64,000 bases of DNA from Paragorgia papillata (lineage: Eukaryota; Cnidaria; Anthozoa; Scleralcyonacea; Coralliidae): positions 1,067,001 to 1,131,000 of the forward strand of contig JAWNZC010000232.1 in the NCBI GenBank assembly GCA_035771165.1. The letters run 5' to 3'. Made by a program: the position numbers and the translations under genes. Shown piece by piece: positions 36,788-46,198 of the stretch; positions within the stretch are counted from its first letter, which is position 1, and every line of letters starts with the position of its first letter. The notes beneath the pieces were generated by a model. It was given only the letters and a program-made list of their open reading frames with translations. It ran no database searches and was not told the origin of the DNA.

Positions 36788-37289
36788 CAGTCACGATTAT
36801 GCAAAAACAGCTCTCGAACAATGCCGATTTGCCATAAAAAATTTCCCTCCAAAATTTAAGAATTTGGTACCAAAATTATCAGTAGAACTTAGGCCTCCTT
36901 TATCCGACCGTACATTTTGACATTCTGGAGGATGTGATTGAGTTTTGTCGCTTAAACCGTCGACCGCGCAGTCATGACTTAAATGGCGGCTGTCGCCAGG
37001 TCAACATATACGAAGCTCATTTGCCATGGATTTTTTTCCGATTTTCCAATACTTTATAACAAATTCAGATAGAATGACAAATAAATTGTCTTGATCCGTG
37101 CGTACATTTAAAGAAAGTAATGTACAAAAGGAAAAATCTTTCACTTTAGCTCAAGATTCCATGGTTTTTGAAGATTTCACTGTGAAAATCTGGGGGCCTG
37201 GGGACGAAAAGAAAATTAATAGGCAAATGTCACACAATATTTTGCCATGATCGGGGCTTTCCATATTCAGGTTTCCTCTTCATGTTTTT

Positions 37290-37988
37290 TTAGGAGTATT
37301 TGCCCATTTTGTTTACTGGATTTTCATTGTTGAGCGCTTGCATTCCTTTCGTGGCGCTTTCGATCTGCATTCTTTCCATTCGTAGTTTCTGGAGGTCCCA
37401 TGAATTCTTGAGGGCTTCTTCTCTTATTTTGCCATGTGTTGTCCCGATAATAATCTGCTCTCGAATAGCTGTATCTTCTGCAGTGCAGTTTTCGTTGTGA
37501 CATTTGAAATTGCAGTGTTTTGCGTCTTTGTATACGCGATTACAGAATGCCGGGAATGCTTCATGGGTGCTCTGTGTTAAAGACCGGAACTGGTGGTTTT
37601 TGAGAGTGAGATTATCTGTTGGCTTGTAATTGCTTTGCATCTTTATGACGAAATATTCCCATGTGGCTTTCGTTCTTTTTGTGTCATCGGGCTCGGCCAC
37701 CTTCCAATCAGTGAACAACCGTTTTGATGAGAATATTCCAAGGAGTTTAGCCACTCGATCTCTTGATCGCCACTCGTCTCGGATAGTGTCGTAGTTTTCA
37801 AGGGAAGGTTTTGCATCGTCATTTGCGAGTTTCCACCGCTCAATGGCAGCATCAAGAGAGACTTTTAGAGGATCCGGATATTGTGCGTCATATCGGAGCT
37901 CGAAGCATTGGATAAATTCGTTAAAAGCTCCCAAAGTGGCGTCTGGATGGAGATCAGGGTCAAAGTTCAGTGTTGATGTGCTCGTCAT
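37290..37988 (-). CDS. gag: Gypsy gag (body), 232 aa
   Basis: An uninterrupted frame starts about 100 nt downstream of the 5' LTR/PBS, at the expected gag start. It is helical and charged with no membrane segment. FNEFIQCFELRYDAQ near the N-terminus and the position between PBS and zinc knuckle identify it as capsid-type gag of a Ty3/Gypsy element. The C-terminal zinc knuckle is separated by the gene-bearing insertion. A run of A residues follows the stop (TCC TAA AAA AAC), so translational slippage is conceivable but unproven. Confidence 0.75.
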   Translation of the reverse strand: MTSTSTLNFDPDLHPDATLGAFNEFIQCFELRYDAQYPDPLKVSLDAAIERWKLANDDAKPSLENYDTIRDEWRSRDRVAKLLGIFSSKRLFTDWKVAEPDDTKRTKATWEYFVIKMQSNYKPTDNLTLKNHQFRSLTQSTHEAFPAFCNRVYKDAKHCNFKCHNENCTAEDTAIREQIIIGTTHGKIREEALKNSWDLQKLRMERMQIESATKGMQALNNENPVNKMGKYS

Positions 37989-38069
37989 TGCCTGGTATTT
38001 CTCCGTCCTCGTTGCTCTGTAGTTCTGGATATTTGCTTGTTGATCGAGTCAATGACCATAGTAAGTGAT

Positions 38070-38088
38070 TCTTTAATCCTTGTCGCCA
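38070..38088 (-). other. Primer-binding site of the Gypsy element
   Basis: TGGCGACAAGGATTAAAG directly follows the 5' LTR on the minus strand. A TGGCGAC start is common in this Gypsy group (recollection); the primer tRNA is not identified. Confidence 0.6.
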
Positions 38089-38278
38089 AATATAAACTGG
38101 TTTTTATTTATACTATCAGAATGTCTATGCCTTAAAATATAAACTCTCTCTCTCGTGTTTGTCTCTCCTTTCTCTCTTTTCCGCTCTTTTTTCATTATCC
38201 TCAAATGTACCTCATGTCCCGTATTATCCATAACAGCAACATATGTTATTTATATGCAATATATACAACAGTACATCA
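38088..38278 (-). repeat. 5' LTR of the Gypsy element
   Basis: 191 bp, TG at the 5' end in minus orientation, matching the 3' LTR with several substitutions (for example CATCATATG versus CAACATATG). It is flanked by GGTAT at 38279-38283. Confidence 0.85.
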
Positions 38279-38283
38279 GGTAT

Positions 38284-38493
38284 CTTTTTGTTGCTTTTTT
38301 AATTGTGGTGAATTGTAGAAGTATAATTTTGAACTTATACTGTTATAGTTTTTAGTACGTTTAATAAAGAAAGTGTCCTGCAAACTGTTTTATTTTATGC
38401 TCACGTGTATGTGGCTGATTTTTTGTTATGCATGTATCATTCCTATGAAACACCCTCCAATTATTTATTTTGAGAGGCGATCAATGTTGTGTG

Positions 38494-38499
<6 letters not shown>
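38284..38499. other. Flank right of the Gypsy insertion
   Basis: T-rich, no gene recognised. Confidence 0.5.

Positions 38500-38553
<54 letters not shown>
38500..38553. repeat. TA microsatellite
   Basis: Uninterrupted AT dinucleotides of about 54 bp. The isoleucine/tyrosine repeat frames that cross it are translation artefacts. Confidence 0.95.
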
Positions 38554-38555
<2 letters not shown>

Positions 38556-38559
38556 AACT

Positions 38560-38672
38560 CCTTGCAAAATTCCAAATGGCGGATTTATAAGGGCAAAATA
38601 AAATTTCAATTGGACCCCTGTCACGTGACAGAGCCCGCATTCTAGGTCTATTATTCCTATGGGTCCAGCACA
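38560..38672 (+). repeat. Dispersed repeat B, copy 2
   Basis: Inverted relative to 19880-19992. Confidence 0.6.
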
Positions 38673-38835
38673 GAGTAATATGATAGCTTTTTGTCGCTGC
38701 TTGGGCTTGTTATTATTCCCACTAGCTTCCACATACATCTATAGTTGACGTTTCCATTTCTTAAAATTATCTCCCAGATTACGGTTTGTCAGAACGAGTG
38801 TTGGAGGTAAATGAAATTGTGCCATTTCCATTTAA

Positions 38836-39161
38836 AGGTGCATTACACTCCGTTCTGCACATGAACGAAACTAATGTTTACATCTATATTTACGGGGGGC
38901 GGGGGGTACTGATACATCATTCAAGATTGTAAGCTTTTTTTTATTCTTCTTCATTACTTGTACACGAAACAAAATATTTTTAGGAGAAACACAAGAAATA
39001 TGAAGATATATCCTCACCGAAGCCCGTGGTTTTCTGCCATGTTGCTCCGAACGGTTTACACTGAGCAGAGTACTTCATATAATTATCTTCGAATGACCGG
39101 TTTGTGAGGGTCATAAAAAACCAGATAGCGGATCATGAGGAGAACGGAGTAAAATGTACCT
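38836..39161. mobile_element. TTAA-flanked foldback element
   Basis: AGGTGCATTACACTCCGTTCT faces the inverse of AGAACGGAGTAAAATGTACCT. TTAA is immediately outside both ends (38832-38835 and 39162-39165), the target of piggyBac- and Kolobok-type transposases (established). Confidence 0.75.
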
Positions 39162-39225
39162 TTAAATTACTGAAATGTAATCACAATATACATGTCAGGA
39201 ATCTTTAGGCGTATATTCTGCCACC

Positions 39226-39395
39226 ATGTTGAAAATATCTTATGTTATCGGTAGAATACGTTAGGCAGTAAAGCATTAAATATACGTGTAGCTTTCCATT
39301 TTCTCCTTGCTCCAACAACCACCAAAGTGCGCACGCGCGAACGCTCACATGCCCTCCCAAGATTGCATGTTCAACGAAATCTATCAACAAATGTA
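39226..39395 (+). repeat. Dispersed repeat A, copy 2
   Basis: Same orientation as 18441-18620. Confidence 0.75.
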
Positions 39396-39502
39396 TACAT
39401 AATTATCTAACAGTATTACTGACAATTGTTGAACATGGCAAGTAAGTGTACATTAAAATACAAAACAATGGACACTCCGAAAAGGGTTAACATTTTTATT
39501 CA

Positions 39503-39533
39503 ACGTTTCGACTAACTTGCAGTCGTCATCAGG
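39503..39533 (-). ncRNA. Hammerhead-like core (Penelope-type terminal repeat relic)
   Basis: The minus strand reads CTGATGA, a GACT/AGTC stem with a short loop, then CGAAACG. CUGAUGA...GAAA is the conserved core of hammerhead ribozymes, found in the terminal repeats of Penelope-like elements (established). No RT or GIY-YIG frame of such an element is seen nearby, and stems I and III are not demonstrated. Confidence 0.4.
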
Positions 39534-39973
39534 AATGATGCTGGTGTAACGCGATCTACTATAAATACAAGATAATAACTAAATAATGATTTCATAAGTA
39601 GTATAGCACTTGGGGGTACTAGGACACTTTTTCCAGTATATGGTGAAATATTGTGGTTTGCTGTTATCTGGTTACAAATATTGGAATCTATATATGGATA
39701 CTAATTTCGGTATAGGCGCAGTTTCTCACCCTTTCTTACTTAGCGTGGCATTTTAGCCTGGAATCTATTGCAAAGTTTCCAGCGCTTTATAGAGAAATAA
39801 ATTGATCTATATATCTTCTCAAATATATGGATGCGTTTAATTGGTTACAAAATATGTAATCCTACTATCTGGTCGATTCTGAAAATAGTTTGGTGACTGT
39901 ATCCTATAGTACGATTTGTGTGTACGGAGTCTTGTTTCTTGCTAGAAGGCTGACATCTGTCTTATCCGTTCTA

Positions 39974-40344
39974 TTATAGTAGTTCAACAAAGATCTCATG
40001 CAGTTCATGTCCTCGTGTGTACCTGCAGAATGGACATTTGATGAGTCCTCTATTAGCTCTAATTATATTAATACAGCAGTTTGTACATATCCTTTTATTA
40101 CAGCAGGAGCAGTTAGTGAATGATTTTTTAGTTTCACAGCATATCTCACACTCTAAGTCAACTGTTAACGCGTGGTTGATTAGTCTACTGATATAGAGTA
40201 TATAGTGCTGGTCGGATATAATGGGATTGATATTATACAGTCCACTACGATCCGAGTCTTATGAGTGTTTGCGTTGATGATCTCATTGTGAATATTCAGG
40301 TACATACGTCTAGTCTCTTCGTCTATGAGTCTATTGGATTTCAT
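39974..40344 (-). pseudogene. RING-finger protein, one frameshift (patch E3)
   Basis: It starts at ATG 40344-40342, overlapping the upstream stop as TAATG, and ends at TAA 39976-39974. A 1-nt shift near 40255 separates an N-terminal part (MKSNRLIDEETRRM) from the rest. The C-terminal half holds LECEICCETKK, CSCCNKRICTNCC and KCPFCRY, a C-x2-C ... C-x2-C ... CPFC layout fitting a RING-type zinc finger, usually a ubiquitin ligase. RING proteins are common in large DNA viruses and some Polinton-related elements. The tight overlap with the neighbouring gene is virus-like. Confidence 0.6.
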
Positions 40345-40820
40345 TACTCTACTATACTTGATGTTTCATTAGCTGGCCCGCTTTCGTGCTCTGGCTCATG
40401 TAATGCGAAACGACGTGCTTTCCAATTGTGATACCACCGCTTATAATTCCCAACGTTGGAAGATATGGTGCCGGATATCCTCGAAACGATAATCTCTATG
40501 TCTTTCTTAAGAAGCCTATCATTCTGTAACTCCTTATCTAGTTCTTCGCTGCTTTCAATAGTATCTAGTCCACCAAACATTTCTGCGAATTTCCTCATAA
40601 GCAGGTCTGCGAGAAATTGGTTGGCCCTATCAAGTCTTTTCCTCTCGAATTCCCTGTGGACTTTATTAATGACTTTAGCTGATGCTTTTTTAAGGTAGGC
40701 CACAGATTGAGTGGTGTTACCGTCATCCGACTCCCTTATCAGTTCGGCGAGCTTGTCTTCAGTGGAGTTTTCGTCTGGTGTCACCTGCGGGGTATCCGTT
40801 TCATTTTTTATCACCATCAA
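40344..40820 (-). CDS. Hypothetical charged helical protein, 158 aa (patch E3)
   Basis: An uninterrupted frame, rich in E, K, R and N, predicted mostly helical, with no membrane segment. FERKRLDRANQFLADLLMRK is a likely amphipathic helix, and NYKRWYHNWKARRFAL is basic and aromatic. Its stop overlaps the start of the RING gene. Its start overlaps the end of the small frame 40801-40917, and an A-run at the overlap suggests the two may once have been one protein. No family is recognised. Confidence 0.5.
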   Translation of the reverse strand: MMVIKNETDTPQVTPDENSTEDKLAELIRESDDGNTTQSVAYLKKASAKVINKVHREFERKRLDRANQFLADLLMRKFAEMFGGLDTIESSEELDKELQNDRLLKKDIEIIVSRISGTISSNVGNYKRWYHNWKARRFALHEPEHESGPANETSSIVE

Positions 40821-40917
40821 TGTTTTTACTAGCGGTCCTTATTACTGATTCTGTATCTTGTAATTCATGAACTAGTTCGTCTAGCGTTTCAACTTCCGTA
40901 CTCTTGCGTTTTGGCAT
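40801..40917 (-). CDS. Short frame MPKRKSTEVE..., 38 aa (patch E3)
   Basis: Starts at 40917 with MPKRK, basic then acidic, and ends at TGA 40803-40801 inside the next gene, just past an A6 run. It may be the separated N-terminus of the 158-aa protein. Function unknown. Confidence 0.4.
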   Translation of the reverse strand: MPKRKSTEVETLDELVHELQDTESVIRTASKNIDGDKK

Positions 40918-41042
40918 TGCTTAGTATACAGTATGTTTCGTTAACATTGCGGTTTAACGATTTTATAGTCGAATGGATGACGGAGTGATATCTCTAACCT
41001 GGCTTACTTATTATCTCTTAGCTGTTGGTTAATATGCGTTAA

Positions 41043-41222
41043 CTAATTTTTATCAACGCCGTTCATGTAGCCTTCATATATTGTTTTCATATCTTTTTTG
41101 TTTGGGTTGTAGAATGTAATGAGTTTACTGATGTTTTCACGATATGGTTTCGCTATACTCGTTAGCAGCTGGGTTATTACGATAGTTGACAAACCGCAAT
41201 GTCTAGCGCACTGAATGTTAAT
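41043..41222 (-). pseudogene. C-terminal fragment of an FtsK/HerA-type packaging ATPase (patch E3)
   Basis: About 59 codons end at TAG 41045-41043. Visible: CARHCGLSTIVITQLLTSIA, in which the ITQ box is motif III of A32/HerA-type DNA-packaging ATPases, followed by PYRENI, YNPNK and a helical tail. Walker A and B are missing because the frame is cut by a stop at about 41223 and the sequence beyond it is unrelated. Packaging ATPases of this type are hallmarks of Polinton/Maverick elements, virophages and adintoviruses (established). It lies upstream of, and in the same direction as, the three small E3 genes. Confidence 0.6.
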
Positions 41223-41252
41223 TTAACTAGCTCGCTTGTGTAGCTCGCTTGT

Positions 41253-42124
41253 TTGTTTTTAACATCCTGTCCACTTGCACAGTCATCTAGAATAGTCAAT
41301 TATGCTTCTGGAGTGTCGATACAGCATCTAACGTTCACTGATAGTACACCCAAACAAATAACCAGCCTTATGAGATTTCATTTATATTTTACAGTCAGAC
41401 CGATAATGCGAGAGTTTACTGTTATGAAATTACCAGAGCTTGGCGATATTATGAGGAAATTTGGCGCTAACCGGCAAGAAGTGGAGAAGTCGGAAGATCC
41501 AAAGCATTCTGATACAAAGTGGACAGGGCAAAGTAGGGTACGGGACTTTCATAACGACAATAAGAAATTTTTCCCTAGAATCTCTAATGGTTTAACTAGA
41601 AATGGTTTATTACTACTGAATCAATCTATAGAGGCTTACCTATATATTGCTTTTTGGCAGCTCAGGCAAAAGTAAAACAAAGTATCTACCGGTCCAGGGC
41701 TTCTGCTTTAGAGGGGCAGAAAGTGATCCGTCAGTTAGTCGAGGACAGTATTATCAACTACGATACAGCAACATGGATTAACAACATGAATATAGTAGAA
41801 TATACTAGTTTGTGGTTACTACCATCGAATTTGGCCATTCTTAAGAATCTAATAGCAGGTTACAACAACAAACTCAAAACAGCCTCAGAGAATATGGTTT
41901 TTGGCGTTAATAATGGTTTTAATTACACTGCACCACATAAAGCCCCTCCTAAAAAAGTTCATACACAAGGCGGACCACACTTGAAAACACTAGACAGTGC
42001 TACTACTACTACAGCTCCGAAAAAAGTTGGTCACAGCAGTGGTTTCAGACACCATAATACTATCAATCAGAGTCCCTCAAATGATACAAACGACACTAGC
42101 CTGACTTTTTGTGACTACCGCTGA
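41253..42124 (+). pseudogene. Unrecognised two-frame gene (patch E3)
   Basis: Two open segments, 41253-41675 and 41654-42124, continue each other with a frame change near 41660 (… AYLYIAFW then AQAKVKQSIYRSRA). The product would be roughly 280 residues or more. The first half is beta-rich (SIQHLTFTDSTPKQI, FTVRPIMREFTV) and the end is proline/threonine/histidine rich with low complexity. It is divergent to the ATPase. A virion protein is possible from context only. No family is recognised with confidence. The 5' start is unclear. Confidence 0.45.
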
Positions 42125-42443
42125 CTTGTCAGCGGGAGCCACTATGTCGGCGAAATCTTGCTTGAGTGCCTTGGACCCAGCCTAGACATAGGCTTTTCCG
42201 TGGCTGAGCTGTGGCCTATGGGACTGGGAACTAAATTCGCTTCATGACGTAAGAAGAGTTAATGCTCCGGAAAAGCCTAGTAGATTTGCCAAACCCCAGA
42301 CCATTGTGTTTATTCATTTTTCTCACAGTTAAAAGTCTTACAACCATCGGCATCGAGCCACCACTTAAAGATCAAATCTATATTTTACAACCATAATATT
42401 AAGTTAAAATTATATTCAGCAATTATCCTCTGATAGATTCCTA
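42125..42443. other. Unassigned stretch
   Basis: GCCTTGGACCCAGCCTAG words resemble 47360-47380; nothing else is recognised. Confidence 0.4.
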
Positions 42444-42491
42444 TCAACTTCACGCTCTGGATTCGACTCAACTTCACGCTCTGGATTCGAC
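42444..42491 (+). repeat. Exact 24-bp tandem duplication
   Basis: TCAACTTCACGCTCTGGATT plus four more bases is present twice, head to tail. Confidence 0.9.
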
Positions 42492-42766
42492 TATTAGACA
42501 CATGAAAATATGACATCTTTCAAGCGTAAAATACTCCTGGCAAATATATTACCATTTCAGAATCATCTTCAGAGAAACATCAGTAGAAAATCATGAAGCA
42601 TTGACCACGCATGTGGCGAACGTTTACATTTATACACTCACGAGTTCACCTTCATTTGACATAAAATGCATTCGATTCGTTCGCGAAATCAAATAACTTT
42701 CACAGAATGCCAGGAATACTCCATTTATATCGTTAATGCTTCAACAATACCTTGAACTTCCATTAA

Positions 42767-43287
42767 AGTGCCACTAACCTCAAAAAAATTTTTTCGCAAA
42801 TCTAAAAGCCCTTATTGAGTGAATTAGGCCAGTTAATAAATTATTGGTATTGGACATTTCTTTGGTCTTCTGTAGTCCACCAAAGTTGCAAAAATTGGCA
42901 TCTGCATGTCCCATGGCGGAGCAGGAAAGGGAATGGGTATATTCCTGGTGTGACGTCAGACAAATCAAACAAGGAACTCCTTTGAGCTCTGTCTGCTGAA
43001 TACATAGAAATTTTACATTGCGTTAGTTGGGAAAATGAGTTTTCAACCCAAAAAATTCAATGTATTCACCAGACAGAGCTCAAAGGAGTTCTTGTTTGAC
43101 TTGTCTGACGTAACACCAGGAATATACCCATTCCCTTTCCTGCTCCGCCATGGGACATGCAGATGCAACTTTGGTGGTCTACAGAAGACCAACGAAATGT
43201 TCAATACCAATAATTTATTAACTGGCATAATTCACTCAATAAGGGCTTTTAGATTTGCGAAAAAAATTTTTTGAGGTTAGTGGCACT
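42767..43287. mobile_element. TTAA-flanked palindromic element, 521 bp
   Basis: Arms of about 220 bp run from AGTGCCACTAACCTC inward, pairing nearly perfectly; TTAA lies at 42763-42766 and 43288-43291. Open frames on both arms are mirror images. It is non-coding and piggyBac/Kolobok-type by target. Confidence 0.85.
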
Positions 43288-43387
43288 TTAACTCGACAAA
43301 AATATCAATAACTTGAGATTTGGCGCCACCAACTTTGAGAATCTAAGTGGGGCAGATTTGGGGCAGTTTTGATTGGAAAATCTACCA

Positions 43388-43456
43388 GGCCTTCTATTTC
43401 CCGTTGTGTCTCCCCAGTCCTTTCGGCCCATGCCCCCAAATAGGAAATAGAAGGCC
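43388..43456. repeat. Short hairpin
   Basis: GGCCTTCTATTTCC (43388-43401) pairs exactly with 43443-43456. Confidence 0.7.
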
Positions 43457-44813
43457 TAGGCCAGACTAGTTCCTAGTCCTCTTTTCTCTCGAACGTATTT
43501 TGGTGACGTCACAGAATAGGCATCGAGCAAGAGGACTAGCGGAAAATGTTCATCTTTACATGGCCAGAAATCGAGGACAACATGGCGGCAAAGCATGCGC
43601 ACTGAATCCCTTTTTAATTAATTCAATATGGCGCCCTTCAATAGATTTCTTAAGGAAATATAAAGAACAATCATTTTCGGTTATTTACTATTGTAAATTC
43701 CGACATGCGAACCTCCAAAAATTCACCAAATTGAACAATCGTTCAGCACTACAATTTCTATTAAGTTTGGAGCGTCCTAAATAGGTTCCCGAGCCCCTCA
43801 CAAGCATACCTCTTATTCGCTGTTTAAAGTCTATTAATCTGCTATATCACTTATTTTGGAGCTCCAATTTTGGCTGCTTCTGTGTTGTTTGTCCACGATG
43901 CGAACGTCTGAATTTGCTCGGGATGAACGTTACTTTGTTTTGCGGAGTTGTTCGTTCCACTTTTTCGTTGTTTAATAGGTTCCCAAAGACCTTAAAATGT
44001 ACGATTTATTGCAGCCGAGTCGTTGTAATTTAATCCATCAAGCGCCGAGATAAATACTGAACTCGGCGTGAAGAAGCAATGCATTCCTCGATAATTTCGG
44101 GTTCGTGTCCGCCATTTCTTATGGAGATGTTGATAGGTTGCCAGGGTCTTAACCGCTGTTATTATTATTAAATGTGACTGTGGATTCAGAAATAATAACC
44201 GAAATTTATGCGGCAATTTTTGTGAGTATGAGTGTACAGGCCTGTCTAGACGATTAAACCTTTTGTAATTTGATATTTGGGTAAGAAATGGGTCAATAAG
44301 ACATTTTAGCGAATAACTCTACTTTAATTTATTGCTATAGACTTCTGTTTATAGCCGAAATGATCGATATTTAGCCATCAGAATTTTCAAATTAATATTT
44401 CCATCTAAATATGAGCCCACAGGCCACTGCCGCTGAGTGTCCTAGATTTCTAGCCATGTCTATCATGAATCCTGCTGGAGCTCGGATTCTTTAATCTTTA
44501 TGAACGAGGGCACTCAAACAAACTTCTTCTTGACTAGCAGACAGCAAGCGAGTAGGTTTCTTTGTTTTACATTACGTTAAAAGGTTGTTACATACGAGGC
44601 TTTATAAAGTAGTGTTCGGCGTAGGAAGTGATTGTGTTGAAACACATTTATACAAATCGAAATATGCTATTTTAACGTTTCGGCAGTAGACCAACCTTGC
44701 TATATGATGTTATAAAGAATTGTGCAGACCGACGTGAGTGTTATCTGCTTTGGTTTTCCGCCAAACGGCCGTTTGGTGCCTGTATAATTTGGGGCCAGTT
44801 TTGGGGCCAGATT
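43457..44813. other. Unassigned stretch
   Basis: No gene recognised. TTGGGGCCAG occurs three times in a row at 44789-44822. Confidence 0.45.
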
Positions 44814-44891
44814 TGGGGCCAGGCAAAACATTTTAATTTTTTTAAATTTATATTGTTATTTATATATATAAATAATATTTAGTTAAGTAAA

Positions 44892-46197
44892 CCCTTACAA
44901 AAATTCCACACGATTTCACACGTGTGAAATTCATCATGTGATTTTGGAACATGTGATTTTTCACACGTGTGAAATTTTACCATATGTGACATTTCACATA
45001 TTCCAAAATCACATGCTTTCACACGTGTGAAATTTACCATATGTGAAATGATTTCACACCTGTGAAATTTACCATGTGTGAAATTTCACATGTTTGAAAA
45101 TTTAAAATTGAAACTGAATTTGAAACTACATTGCTTAGAATATAAAAAATAAAGGTGAAGCTAAACATGCAAAAAGTCCAAACATCTGATGTAATTATAT
45201 TTGTTTAAATCAAATTTTAATTAATTACTTGTCAGGATATGACTACTAATTACAAAACATAAATTTTGCTTTGAATTATATACAGAGAATGCTTGAAATA
45301 CTAATTTATACTCACATAGAAAGTTTCATAAAAAGTTTTAATATAAAAAAATGTTATTGCATCATGTGGTTGATAATATGTACAGACCATATAATAAGTT
45401 ATATATATATCTGATAACCAGCAGGAGCAGTTTTACTGTAAGTTGCCCAACATTATTGACAGAGACTGAATGATTTAGATAGGACATTATTAAAGTACAT
45501 GTACTATATAAATAATATAATATAAACATATTAACAGAAGAGCATGGTTACACCCTTACAAAAATTCCACACGATTTCACACGTGTGAGACAATTAAATG
45601 CATCTATTTTTCATATTGAAAAATATGAAAAATGTTGGCTGTTGTATTTGTATTTATTCATGTTGTATGTATTTGTTATATATAATTATAATTAGCTAAA
45701 TTGCCCCTTTCAATTACCTTAAAATCCACCTAATAATCTGTTTCCAGCTTTACAAAGTTGCATATTATACGTGAATCATGCGAAATTCTATCCAAGAGAC
45801 AATCACTTATGTAAAATTTCTACTCATAGTAAATTTCACATGACACCACATGCTTTCACATAAATTACATATGTGAAATCATGTGAAATTCTATCACATG
45901 GTAAATTTCACATGATACCACATGCTTTCACATAAATCACATATGTGAAATCATGTGAAATTTTATCACATGGTAAATTTCACATGATACCACATGCTTT
46001 CACATAAATCACATATGTGAAATCATGTGAAATTTTATCACATGGTAAATTTCACATGATACCACATGCTTTCACATAAATCACATATGTGAAATTCTAT
46101 CACATGGTAAATTTCACATGATATCACATGAGTTCACATAAATTCACACGAAATCACATGAAATCACACGTGTGACATGTGGAATTTTCGTAAGGGG
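44892..46197. mobile_element. Element(s) with CCCTTAC ends and CACATGTG/CACGTGTG arrays
   Basis: CCCTTACAAAAATTCCACAC occurs at 44892 and again at 45553, and its inverse (GTGGAATTTTCGTAAGGG) ends at 46197. Subterminal DNA at 44898-45100 and 45830-46190 is packed with TTTCACAYRTGTGAAA palindromes. From 45835 a unit of about 70 bp is repeated four to five times. Two left ends and one right end imply nested or truncated copies. Confidence 0.75.
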
Positions 46198-46198
46198 A

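Larger units (their letters stand above)
34351..37245. mobile_element. ~2.9-kb insertion into Gypsy gag carrying two genes
   Basis: It separates the gag body (ending 37290) from its zinc knuckle (34195-34350), so it entered the Gypsy element after integration. Possible degenerate inverted ends are GTGGACATTTGG near 34372 and the inverse of GCAAATGTCAC near 37223, with TTGCC near both outer borders. The edges are uncertain by tens of bases. Both genes inside are spliced and uninterrupted, unlike almost everything else in the window. No transposase is recognised, so the mode of entry is unknown. Confidence 0.6.
20436..38278 (-). mobile_element. Ty3/Gypsy LTR retrotransposon carrying two large later insertions
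   Basis: Bounded by GGTAT at 20431-20435 and 38279-38283, a 5-bp TSD as usual for Gypsy. Read on the minus strand the order is 5' LTR (38278-38088), PBS, gag, zinc knuckle, protease, RT/RNase H, integrase, PPT, 3' LTR. The span is 17.8 kb, but subtracting the 9.93-kb palindrome block, the ~2.9-kb gene-bearing insertion and the 3'-LTR insertion leaves about 4.7-4.8 kb, a normal Gypsy length. Stops and frameshifts in gag-pol and diverged LTRs show it is dead. Confidence 0.85.

Noticed and set aside
37255..37300. Programmed -1 frameshift at gag end (A7 run)
   Set aside because: The alternative frame meets a stop at once and the following gag sequence is interrupted by the insertion, so it cannot be tested here.
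38481..38738. Isoleucine/tyrosine repeat proteins
   Set aside because: Translation of a TA microsatellite.
43035..43274. 79-codon frame at the right arm of the 42767-43287 palindrome
   Set aside because: The inverse arm gives the mirrored frame; it is a non-coding palindromic element.
45830..46190. CRISPR-like array of CACATGTG palindromes
   Set aside because: The ~70-bp units are uniform with no unique spacers, and lie inside a transposon end.
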